A stretch of DNA of 39,586 nt from Flavobacteriales bacterium (GTDB lineage: Bacteria; Bacteroidota; Bacteroidia; Flavobacteriales; Flavobacteriaceae): positions 1-39,586 of the forward strand of contig QIJL01000249.1 in the NCBI GenBank assembly GCA_003232435.1. The letters are read 5' to 3'. Position 1 is the first letter of the stretch, and each line of letters starts with the position of its first letter. This document shows positions 9,706 through 16,990 of the stretch, one piece after another. Position numbers and translations under genes: made by a program. Below the pieces are notes generated by a model. The model saw only the letters and a list, made by a program, of their open reading frames with translations. It searched no databases and had not been told where the DNA came from.

Positions 9706-11035
9706 TTTTATAAAACAGGTGGAACAACTTATTATCGTTAAAGACGGTAATGCGTTGCGCCAACTACTGCATGACATTCACTTTGCCGACATAGCCGAGT
9801 TACTCGAAGAACTAAAAAGCGACGAGGCTACCTACCTTATAAAACTACTTGAAAGCGAGCTTACCTCAGAAGCATTAAGTGAACTGGATGACGATGTTCG
9901 GGAAAAAATCCTTAACCGCTTATCCCCTAAAGAAATTGCAGAAGAACTACAAGAACTAGACACCGATGATGCCGCAGATATCGTGGCAGAACTAGATGAA
10001 GAAATACAGCAGGAAGTAATTGGAAAGATTGAAGACAACGAACTGGCGGCAGATATTGTTGAGCTTTTGAAATATGACGAAGATACCGCAGGAGCACTAA
10101 TGGCGAAAGAATTAGTGCAGGTGAAAGAAACCTGGACTGTTGCAGGGTGTGTTAGAGAAATGCGGCGACAGGCAGAAAATGTAACACGCGTTCATTCAAT
10201 TTATGTAACTGACACCGAAGGGAAACTTAAAGGGCGACTTTCACTTAAAGACCTTTTAACTGCTTCGGGGAAAACTCACATTAGCGAGGTATATATTCCT
10301 AAAGTAGATTACGTGACTGTTCACACCGAAAATGAAGAAGTGGCTCGTATCATGCAGAAATATGATCTTGAAGCCATCCCTGTGGTCAACGAAAATGGCG
10401 TACTTATGGGGCGTATTACTATAGACGATATTGTTGATTTTATTAAAGAAGAAGCCGAAAAGGATTACCAGTTGGCTGCTGGTATTTCTCAGGATGTTGA
10501 GGCAGATGATAATATCTGGCAACTTACAAGAGCAAGATTGCCTTGGTTGGTCCTTGGGTTATTTGGTGGTTTAGGCAGTGTATACATTATGCAAGGATTT
10601 GAAGATGCCTTAAATCACTACCCAATACTTTTCTTTTTTACACCACTCATTGCCGCAATGGCAGGAAATGTTGGGGTACAATCGAGCGCAATTATTGTAC
10701 AGGGGCTTGCCAATGATAATGTAAAAGGGAGTTTGTTAAAACGCCTTATTAAAGAAGTTGGTCTTGCACTTATTAATGGACTCGCACTTGGTTTATTGGT
10801 TATGCTCTTTGGTTTTATTGTTGGGCAAAATCAGTTGATAAGTATCGCCATTGCAGTTTCAATGTTATCCGTAATTATAGTTGCCGCCCTGGTTGGCACC
10901 TTCGTGCCAATTATTCTGGACAAAAAAGGAATTGATCCCGCTATTGCTACTGGTCCGTTTATTACAACAAGTAATGATATCTTCGGAATTTTCCTATTCT
11001 TTTATATATCCAGAATTATTCTTGGAGGATTTTGA
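9683..11035 (+). CDS. mgtE: Magnesium transporter MgtE
   Basis: MgtE_N, CBS pair and TM domain: [45 protein letters not shown]. Confidence 0.95.
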   Translation: MQFQLTTDFIKQVEQLIIVKDGNALRQLLHDIHFADIAELLEELKSDEATYLIKLLESELTSEALSELDDDVREKILNRLSPKEIAEELQELDTDDAADIVAELDEEIQQEVIGKIEDNELAADIVELLKYDEDTAGALMAKELVQVKETWTVAGCVREMRRQAENVTRVHSIYVTDTEGKLKGRLSLKDLLTASGKTHISEVYIPKVDYVTVHTENEEVARIMQKYDLEAIPVVNENGVLMGRITIDDIVDFIKEEAEKDYQLAAGISQDVEADDNIWQLTRARLPWLVLGLFGGLGSVYIMQGFEDALNHYPILFFFTPLIAAMAGNVGVQSSAIIVQGLANDNVKGSLLKRLIKEVGLALINGLALGLLVMLFGFIVGQNQLISIAIAVSMLSVIIVAALVGTFVPIILDKKGIDPAIATGPFITTSNDIFGIFLFFYISRIILGGF

Positions 11036-11433
11036 TTCCTGAAGTATACATCCATCAATTTACAGTTCCGGCTTCGGCAATCGATATCCGGAACCATGTA
11101 AACAATCTGGCCTATCTGCAATGGTGTCTCGAGGCTGCCGAAAACCACTGGAACAAGAATGCTTCCGAAGAAATAAAGCAGCAATTTATTTGGTATGTAC
11201 TGCAACACTCAATAGATTATAAAGCCGCCGCATTTGAAGGAGAAAAGCTTCAGGTAGAAACCTGGGTAGCTTCTTCGGAAGGTGTGCGAAGTGAACGACA
11301 CTACAGAATTTTCAGAATTAAAGATAGAAAAACATTGATTGAGGCCAAAACCCTTTGGTGCTTTTTCGATGCAAAAACCCTTAAGCCAGCCAAAATTCCT
11401 GAAGAAATTCGTATTTTGTTCCTACAAAAATAG
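11032..11433 (+). CDS. Acyl-CoA thioesterase, 4HBT/YbgC-like
   Basis: ASAIDIRNHVNNLAYLQWCLEAAENHW hot-dog fold motif. TTG start overlaps the mgtE stop. Confidence 0.8.
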   Translation: MIPEVYIHQFTVPASAIDIRNHVNNLAYLQWCLEAAENHWNKNASEEIKQQFIWYVLQHSIDYKAAAFEGEKLQVETWVASSEGVRSERHYRIFRIKDRKTLIEAKTLWCFFDAKTLKPAKIPEEIRILFLQK

Positions 11434-11439
11434 CAGTTT

Positions 11440-11805
11440 ATGACGCCTATAAACATTAAAGAAAAGTTTAAGAAATTCGATAAGCAATGGCATCCGCATC
11501 AAATTGCAGTTGTTGATGATATGCAGGTGATACTTGCAAAGATTCAGGGGGAATTTGTGTGGCACACACATGAGCATGAAGACGAATTATTTTACGTTCA
11601 GAAAGGCACCCTTGAAATGCATTTCAGAGATAAGATTGAAGTGGTGAAAGAAGGAGAAATAATTGTGGTTCCGAAGGGTGTGGAGCACTGCCCCAAAAGT
11701 ATCGGGGATGATGAAGTACACCTCCTCCTTTTTGAAAAAATTGCAACAAAGCACACTGGCGAAGTGATACATGATAAAACGCAAACCGAATATCCCAAGA
11801 TATAA
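11440..11805 (+). CDS. Cupin domain protein
   Basis: GEFVWHTHEHEDELFYVQKGTLEMHFRD...EGEIIVVPKGVEHCPKS cupin metal-binding motifs. Confidence 0.88.
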   Translation: MTPINIKEKFKKFDKQWHPHQIAVVDDMQVILAKIQGEFVWHTHEHEDELFYVQKGTLEMHFRDKIEVVKEGEIIVVPKGVEHCPKSIGDDEVHLLLFEKIATKHTGEVIHDKTQTEYPKI

Positions 11806-11807
11806 CC

Positions 11808-12749
11808 ATGCATATTCTCCACCTCGATAAAAATCATCCCTTGTTATTGGAACAACTTACAAAAGCCGGTTTTTCGAACACCGAAGAATACACCGCCAGT
11901 AAAGAAACCGTGGAAAAATACATACGAGAATTTGAAGGTATAGTGATAAGAAGCCGATTTGATATTGACAGGCAGTTCATTGATGTGGCAGTTAACCTGA
12001 AATTCATTGCGCGTGTTGGTGCCGGACTTGAAAGTATCGATGTGACCTATGCTGAAAGTAAAGGGATTCGTCTTTTCTCTGCTCCGGAAGGCAACCGAAA
12101 TGCTGTAGGAGAGCATACATTGGGAATGCTGCTTTCGTTGTTTAATAATCTCAATATAGCCGACCGCGAAATAAGAAAGGGCATGTGGAATCGTGGTGCA
12201 AACCGCGGAATTGAACTGGAAGGCAAAACTGTTGGGATTATTGGCTATGGCAATATGGGGAAAGCCTTTTCAAAAAAACTGAAGGGGTTTGATTGTGAAG
12301 TATTCTTTCACGATATAAAAGACAATCTTGGAGATGAAAATGCCAAACAAGTCTCTTTAGAAGAGCTGCAAAAAAAGGCAGATGTGCTAAGCCTTCATAC
12401 ACCAATGACACCACTCACAGAAAATATGGTAAATACAAAATTTATCAATAAATTTAAAAAGCCCTTTTGGCTTTTAAATACTGCCCGTGGCAAAAGTGTT
12501 GTGACTTCAAATCTGGTTTCGGCATTAAAAAACGGTAAAATTCTAGGTGCTGGATTGGACGTCCTGGAATACGAGAAAAATTCTTTTGAGTCCTTGTTCA
12601 ATTCCGAAGAAACCTCGGGGGTATTACGGGAGCTCCTAACGATGGATAATGTAATTTTGAGCCCACATATTGCTGGATGGACAGTTGAAAGCAAGGAAAA
12701 GCTTGCTAAAACTATTATGAATAAAATATTGGAACATTTTAAACCTTGA
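11808..12749 (+). CDS. D-2-hydroxyacid dehydrogenase (SerA-like)
   Basis: FIARVGAGLESIDVTYAESKGI, GKTVGIIGYGNMGKAFSKKL, LHTPMTPLTENMVN, LNTARGKSVV, SPHIAGWT. Confidence 0.92.
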   Translation: MHILHLDKNHPLLLEQLTKAGFSNTEEYTASKETVEKYIREFEGIVIRSRFDIDRQFIDVAVNLKFIARVGAGLESIDVTYAESKGIRLFSAPEGNRNAVGEHTLGMLLSLFNNLNIADREIRKGMWNRGANRGIELEGKTVGIIGYGNMGKAFSKKLKGFDCEVFFHDIKDNLGDENAKQVSLEELQKKADVLSLHTPMTPLTENMVNTKFINKFKKPFWLLNTARGKSVVTSNLVSALKNGKILGAGLDVLEYEKNSFESLFNSEETSGVLRELLTMDNVILSPHIAGWTVESKEKLAKTIMNKILEHFKP

Positions 12750-12753
12750 AACT

Positions 12754-12924
12754 ATGAAAGCTACTTTATTTCCCGAAGAGTTTAAAGTCCGAAAAGCTGC
12801 ACTCGAACAACAAATGAAAGACTACGGAGGATCCGGTTTTATGGCCATCTTAATGTTTGCTTCGGTTGTAATTATTGGTTTGATAATTTCATTAATTTCA
12901 GCATTAATTTTACAACGTAAATAA
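12754..12924 (+). CDS. Small single-TM protein (56 aa), possibly related to a DUF4199 C-terminus
   Basis: Uninterrupted ATG..TAA frame: MKATLFPEEFKVRKAALEQQMKDYGGSGFMAILMFASVVIIGLIISLISALILQRK. Below the size cut-off of the supplied track; fits tightly between two same-strand genes. Confidence 0.6.
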   Translation: MKATLFPEEFKVRKAALEQQMKDYGGSGFMAILMFASVVIIGLIISLISALILQRK

Positions 12925-12931
12925 GCACAGT

Positions 12932-13390
12932 ATGCAATACAAAGCAACCTCTCCACAAGACTATATTGATCAACTTCCCGAAGATCGAAAAGTGCCGATG
13001 GAACGACTTCGCCAAACGATATCCAAAAACCTTCCAAAAGGGTTTGAAGAAGGCATAAACTACGGAATGATTGGTTACTATGTTCCCCACTCGGTTTACC
13101 CTGACGGCTATCATTGTGATCCAAAATTACCACTCCCGTTCATGCACATTGCCTCTCAAAAGAACTTCATCGCACTTTATCATATGGGTATATACGCAAA
13201 AAAAGAGTTGCTCGATTGGTTTGTTTCCGAATATCCGAAACATTGCAAATACAAACTAGACATGGGGAAAAGTTGTGTGAGATTCAAAAAAACAAATGAT
13301 ATTCCTTTCGATTTAATTGCACAGCTAACTACAAAAATGACCAAAAATGAATTGATTAATCTATATGAAATAAGCATCAAAAAGAAATAA
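12932..13390 (+). CDS. DUF1801 domain-containing protein
   Basis: PQDYIDQLPEDRKVPMERLRQTISKNLPKGFEEGINYGMIGYYVP matches the DUF1801 pattern. Confidence 0.85.
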   Translation: MQYKATSPQDYIDQLPEDRKVPMERLRQTISKNLPKGFEEGINYGMIGYYVPHSVYPDGYHCDPKLPLPFMHIASQKNFIALYHMGIYAKKELLDWFVSEYPKHCKYKLDMGKSCVRFKKTNDIPFDLIAQLTTKMTKNELINLYEISIKKK

Positions 13391-13392
13391 TC

Positions 13393-13590
13393 TTGAAAAA
13401 TAGAGTTACAGGAATAGGCGGTTTCTTTTTTAAGACGAAAGACCCTGATATGGTGAAGAATTGGTATCGTAATCATTTAGGGTTAAACACAGATCAATGA
13501 GGTTGTACCTTCTGGTGGAAGGATGAAAACGGGAACAAATGTTCAACACAATGAAGCCCATTGACAATGATTTTGAGTAGTATTTAATTT
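13393..13590 (+). pseudogene. Decayed VOC/glyoxalase-family gene
   Basis: Frame from TTG 13393: LKNRVTGIGGFFFKTKDPDMVKNWYRNHLGLNTDQ*GCTFWWKDENGNKCSTQ*SPL, a VOC N-terminus with two in-frame TGA codons, a probable frameshift and no C-terminal half. Confidence 0.75.
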
Positions 13591-13658
13591 TATGGTGAAA
13601 ATCAGTTTGTTATTGTTTTTTTTTATAATTTTAACACTTAACTAAATACTAAGTAATT

Positions 13659-14021
13659 ATGTCTGAAGAAAATAACAATGACGCTTTCGAAAGCGCAAAA
13701 GAGGGTGCAGAAAAAGCAGCAGAAAAAATAGGCAATGAAGCCAAAGAAGCTGCAAGTGATATAAAGGAAGAATGGAATACGGTAACCAGCAGTGAGAACA
13801 AGAAAATGATTGCGGGAATCGTTGCAATTGTAATTGGTTCCCTTGGGATACATAAATTCATTTTAGGCTATACAAAAGAAGGAATTATACAGATTATAAT
13901 TACTTTTGTCACCTGTGGTCTTGGTGGTATTATCCCTCTTATCGAAGGAATCATCTACCTCACGAAGAGCGATGAAGAATTTTATGAAACCTATCAAGTC
14001 AATAAAAAAGGCTGGTTCTAA
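13659..14021 (+). CDS. TM2 domain-containing protein with LEA-like amphipathic N-terminus
   Basis: IGSLGIHKFILGYTKEGIIQIIITFVTCGLGGIIPLIEGIIYL is a TM2 domain. The N-terminus is A/K/E-rich. Confidence 0.88.
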   Translation: MSEENNNDAFESAKEGAEKAAEKIGNEAKEAASDIKEEWNTVTSSENKKMIAGIVAIVIGSLGIHKFILGYTKEGIIQIIITFVTCGLGGIIPLIEGIIYLTKSDEEFYETYQVNKKGWF

Positions 14022-14030
14022 TCTAATTTC

Positions 14031-14067
14031 AAGCTTTTGGTACATAAAAAATACTAAAAGCTTTTTT
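14031..14067 (+). terminator. Rho-independent terminator after the TM2 gene
   Basis: AAGCTTTTGGTA..TACTAAAAGCTT stem followed by a T-run. Confidence 0.8.
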
Positions 14068-14078
14068 GCTATATATTA

Positions 14079-14098
14079 ATATCGTAATATTGCGATAT
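14079..14098. promoter_or_regulatory. Putative ArsR operator (20-bp palindrome)
   Basis: ATATCGTAATATTGCGATAT, palindromic at 18 of 20 positions, 14 bp upstream of the arsR ATG. Confidence 0.65.
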
Positions 14099-14112
14099 AT
14101 AAATTATACATC

Positions 14113-14436
14113 ATGGGCGTTTCAAAAAGACATTTACATTCTATACAGGTAAACAGGTTAGCCGATATGGCGAAAGTTCTCTCACATCCCGCACGAATCT
14201 CTATCTTAAATTACATTGGTGATTGTGACGGCTGTCTTTGTAAAGATATTTCAGAAAAAATACGCCTATCGCAACCTACAACCTCTCAGCACCTGCAGGT
14301 GATTAAAAAATCGGGGCTGCTGAAAGGTAAATTCGAAGGTAAATCACAATACTATACTATCAACAAAGATAAACTTATGGCATTGAAGGAATTGTTTGCC
14401 GATTTCTTCGAGGTCACCGAACAAAAATGTTGTTAA
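14113..14436 (+). CDS. arsR: ArsR/SmtB-family transcriptional regulator
   Basis: wHTH: MAKVLSHPARISILNYI..LSQPTTSQHLQVIKKSGLLKGKFEGKSQYY, with Cys cluster DCDGCLCKDI and C-terminal CC. Confidence 0.9.
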   Translation: MGVSKRHLHSIQVNRLADMAKVLSHPARISILNYIGDCDGCLCKDISEKIRLSQPTTSQHLQVIKKSGLLKGKFEGKSQYYTINKDKLMALKELFADFFEVTEQKCC

Positions 14437-14453
14437 TCTAATATCCTTTTACA

Positions 14454-14945
14454 ATGAAAACTCAAGAATTTTTAGACATACTGAAAAATAATCAGGAAAA
14501 ATCACTCCTTTTCGAATATGCTCCCGATCAATTGGTTGGTGCCCATTATCATATTACCGAAGTAAAACACCTTAAAATAGATGCTGTTGATTGTGGTGCC
14601 AATACCGATGCTTGGAACGAAACAGTAATCCAACTTTGGGAGAGCCCTTCTGAAATTGGCAAAACTGAATACATGTCTGCCTACAAAGCACTCGGTATCC
14701 TTAATAAGGTAGGTACTATGAAACCATACAACCTCACTTCCGAAGTAAAAATAGAATACGGAAATGCACTATTCCATACAGCGCACCTTTTTATTGATGA
14801 TTATGAGATAAACGAGACAAATTTGTTGCTTAAATTAGTCGTTACAAAAACCAACTGTAAGGCGAAAGAAACATGTGGCGTTCCTGAAACTGTCGCCGTG
14901 AATACAGAAGAAGCGTGTTGCGTTCCCGGTGGTGGCTGTTGTTAA
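14454..14945 (+). CDS. DUF6428-like protein with Cys-rich C-terminus
   Basis: KSLLFEYAPDQLVGAHYHITEVKHLKIDAVDCGANTDAWNETVIQLWE resembles the family that accompanies ars genes in Bacteroidota. C-terminus NCKAKETCGVP...EEACCVPGGGCC. Confidence 0.7.
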   Translation: MKTQEFLDILKNNQEKSLLFEYAPDQLVGAHYHITEVKHLKIDAVDCGANTDAWNETVIQLWESPSEIGKTEYMSAYKALGILNKVGTMKPYNLTSEVKIEYGNALFHTAHLFIDDYEINETNLLLKLVVTKTNCKAKETCGVPETVAVNTEEACCVPGGGCC

Positions 14946-14986
14946 ATAATGAAAATAGTACCCTTAAAGAAAGAAGGAGTAAAAAA

Positions 14987-15412
14987 GTGAATTATATAAA
15001 AAACGTTTTGGTTTTATGTACTGGGAATAGCTGTCGCAGCCAAATGGCTCATGGCTACTTAAAGCAATTTGCTGAAAATAAAGCGACAATTTACAGTGCT
15101 GGCATTGAAACCCACGGGTTAAACCCAAGGGCTGTTTCAATCATGGCCGAGGATGCTATTAATATTAGTAATCATACATCTAACCACCTAGACGAATATC
15201 TGGGAATAAACTGGGATTTTATTATCACTGTTTGCGATCATGCCAAAGAATATTGTCCGTTTATCGCTGCGCCCAATGCCAAAAGGCTGCATCATAACTT
15301 TAGTGATCCGTCTAAAGTGAATGGTTCCGAAGAAGAAATTCATTCGGCTTTCCTGAAAACCCGGAACGAGATTAAGGAATATTGTCGTAATTTTATGGAA
15401 ACTAACTTCTAA
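14987..15412 (+). CDS. Arsenate reductase/low-MW protein tyrosine phosphatase-like
   Basis: NVLVLCTGNSCRSQMAHGYL (CX5R P-loop). GTG start at 14987 chosen over the upstream extension that overlaps the preceding gene. Confidence 0.88.
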   Translation: MNYIKNVLVLCTGNSCRSQMAHGYLKQFAENKATIYSAGIETHGLNPRAVSIMAEDAINISNHTSNHLDEYLGINWDFIITVCDHAKEYCPFIAAPNAKRLHHNFSDPSKVNGSEEEIHSAFLKTRNEIKEYCRNFMETNF

Positions 15413-15417
15413 CAACT

Positions 15418-15780
15418 ATGACTCTTGCCACCAATATACTTATTGCATTTGTTGCTTTATTACATCTTTACATTATGTGGTTCGAAATGTTTGCATGGAC
15501 CACCCGTGGCCGAAAAATCTTTCGGAATTTCCCAAAGGATCTTTTTGAGCCCACCAAAACAATGGCTGCCAATCAAGGACTGTATAATGGTTTTTTAGCC
15601 GCAGGACTTATCTGGACATTCTTCATTGAAAACCCCGAATGGAAAACTAATGTCGCGATCTTCTTTTTAATTTGTGTTGCCGTTGCAGGAATATACGGGG
15701 CAATGACCGCTAGCAAGAAAATCTTGTTTGTGCAAACCCTTCCGGCGCTTTTAGCACTTGCAGCCCTACTTCTAAGTTAG
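15418..15780 (+). CDS. DUF1304 family membrane protein
   Basis: ALLHLYIMWFEMFAWTTRGRKIF...NQGLYNGFLAAGLIW matches DUF1304. Confidence 0.88.
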   Translation: MTLATNILIAFVALLHLYIMWFEMFAWTTRGRKIFRNFPKDLFEPTKTMAANQGLYNGFLAAGLIWTFFIENPEWKTNVAIFFLICVAVAGIYGAMTASKKILFVQTLPALLALAALLLS

Positions 15781-15785
15781 TCATC

Positions 15786-16310
15786 ATGCAATTCGACCTT
15801 AATAAATCTATATCGATATTAGAAAGAACACCTGCGGTGCTTAAATCATTGTTAGATGGAATTGCTTCTGAATGGACTCAAGAAAATGAAGGTCCCGATA
15901 CCTGGAGCCCATTTGATATTGTAGGTCATTTGCTACATGGAGAAAAAACCGATTGGATTCCAAGAGTTCTTATTATTTTGAATGACAGCGAAAACAAAAC
16001 GTTTCAGCCCTTTGATAGATTCGCCCAATTTGAAGAAAGCAAAGGGAAAAGCCTGAACGAGCTTTTATTGGAATTTGAATTACTTCGGAATAAAAATCTC
16101 GAACAATTAAAAGGGCTGACCCTTACCAAATTCGATTTGAATAGTAAGGGAATGCATCCCGAACTTGGGGAGGTAACCCTTCAACAAGTGCTTGCCACGT
16201 GGGTTACTCACGATCTCGGCCATATAGCACAAATAAGCAGGGTGATGGCAAACCAGTATAAAAACGAGGTAGGGCCTTGGACGGCATATATGAGTATTCT
16301 GAGCCGGTAA
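15786..16310 (+). CDS. DinB family protein
   Basis: WSPFDIVGHLLHGEKTDW...LATWVTHDLGHIAQISRVMA; His metal ligands of the DinB four-helix fold. Confidence 0.85.
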   Translation: MQFDLNKSISILERTPAVLKSLLDGIASEWTQENEGPDTWSPFDIVGHLLHGEKTDWIPRVLIILNDSENKTFQPFDRFAQFEESKGKSLNELLLEFELLRNKNLEQLKGLTLTKFDLNSKGMHPELGEVTLQQVLATWVTHDLGHIAQISRVMANQYKNEVGPWTAYMSILSR

Positions 16311-16530
16311 ATTTGGGAATATTATTTCTGAAAAACTATCCTGAATAGAATAATGGAAACCTTAGTCTAAGTAATTATACATGCTTTTTCATTTCGACTT
16401 AAAAAACCACCTTCTAAGAAGGCGTGATATTTATTTCAAATGAATTCATACAATATGGTTTGCTCTATGCTTTCATAGAACTGCAATTACAACTAAAGCC
16501 ATACATTTATCCTAACGTAAATGATCTATT

Positions 16531-16989
16531 ATGAAGAAAGTTATCTTGATTATCCTAATTGCGTCATTCCCGCTTGCCGGATGCCCGAAGAAACCAACCA
16601 TTGGCAATGTAACCAAGAAGGTACAATCACTTACTATAACCGGGGCCGATATAGATTTTAAAAACCTGATGATCGAAGCTGCTCTTGAAATTGATGGCTG
16701 CACTCTGGCTCCCGAAAACTGCAAAAATCTACCCGACCCCTGGAAGGAAGGTAAAATGCAAACACTTCCCCAGCAAATAGAAACCGTACGGAATGATATT
16801 AATAGTGGCAAGGTTCAAATCATTATGGCTCGATTTGAAAATGCAATGCTTAATGGGAAGGGTGGCGAAGTACTCACAAAAAGCAATCTATTTACTACAT
16901 TTTCCTATCACAGTGGTTACGGTTTGGATACTATTAAAAAGAGGATGGATGGGTATATCGGGAGGCTTGAAGAAACGTCAAAAGAATAG
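16531..16989 (+). CDS. Predicted lipoprotein of unknown function
   Basis: MKKVILIILIASFPLAGCPKK signal peptide with lipobox; no recognised domain. Confidence 0.65.
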   Translation: MKKVILIILIASFPLAGCPKKPTIGNVTKKVQSLTITGADIDFKNLMIEAALEIDGCTLAPENCKNLPDPWKEGKMQTLPQQIETVRNDINSGKVQIIMARFENAMLNGKGGEVLTKSNLFTTFSYHSGYGLDTIKKRMDGYIGRLEETSKE

Positions 16990-16990
16990 A

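Noticed and set aside
13393-13590. UGA recoding to Trp or selenocysteine in the VOC-like gene
   Set aside because: Every other gene here uses standard stops, no SECIS-like element was recognised, and the gene also has a frameshift and truncation, so pseudogenisation is simpler.
14915-14986. Extended N-terminus of the arsenate reductase-like ORF
   Set aside because: Overlaps the DUF6428-like gene; GTG at 14987 starts right at the family N-terminus (NYIKNVLVLCTGNSCRS).
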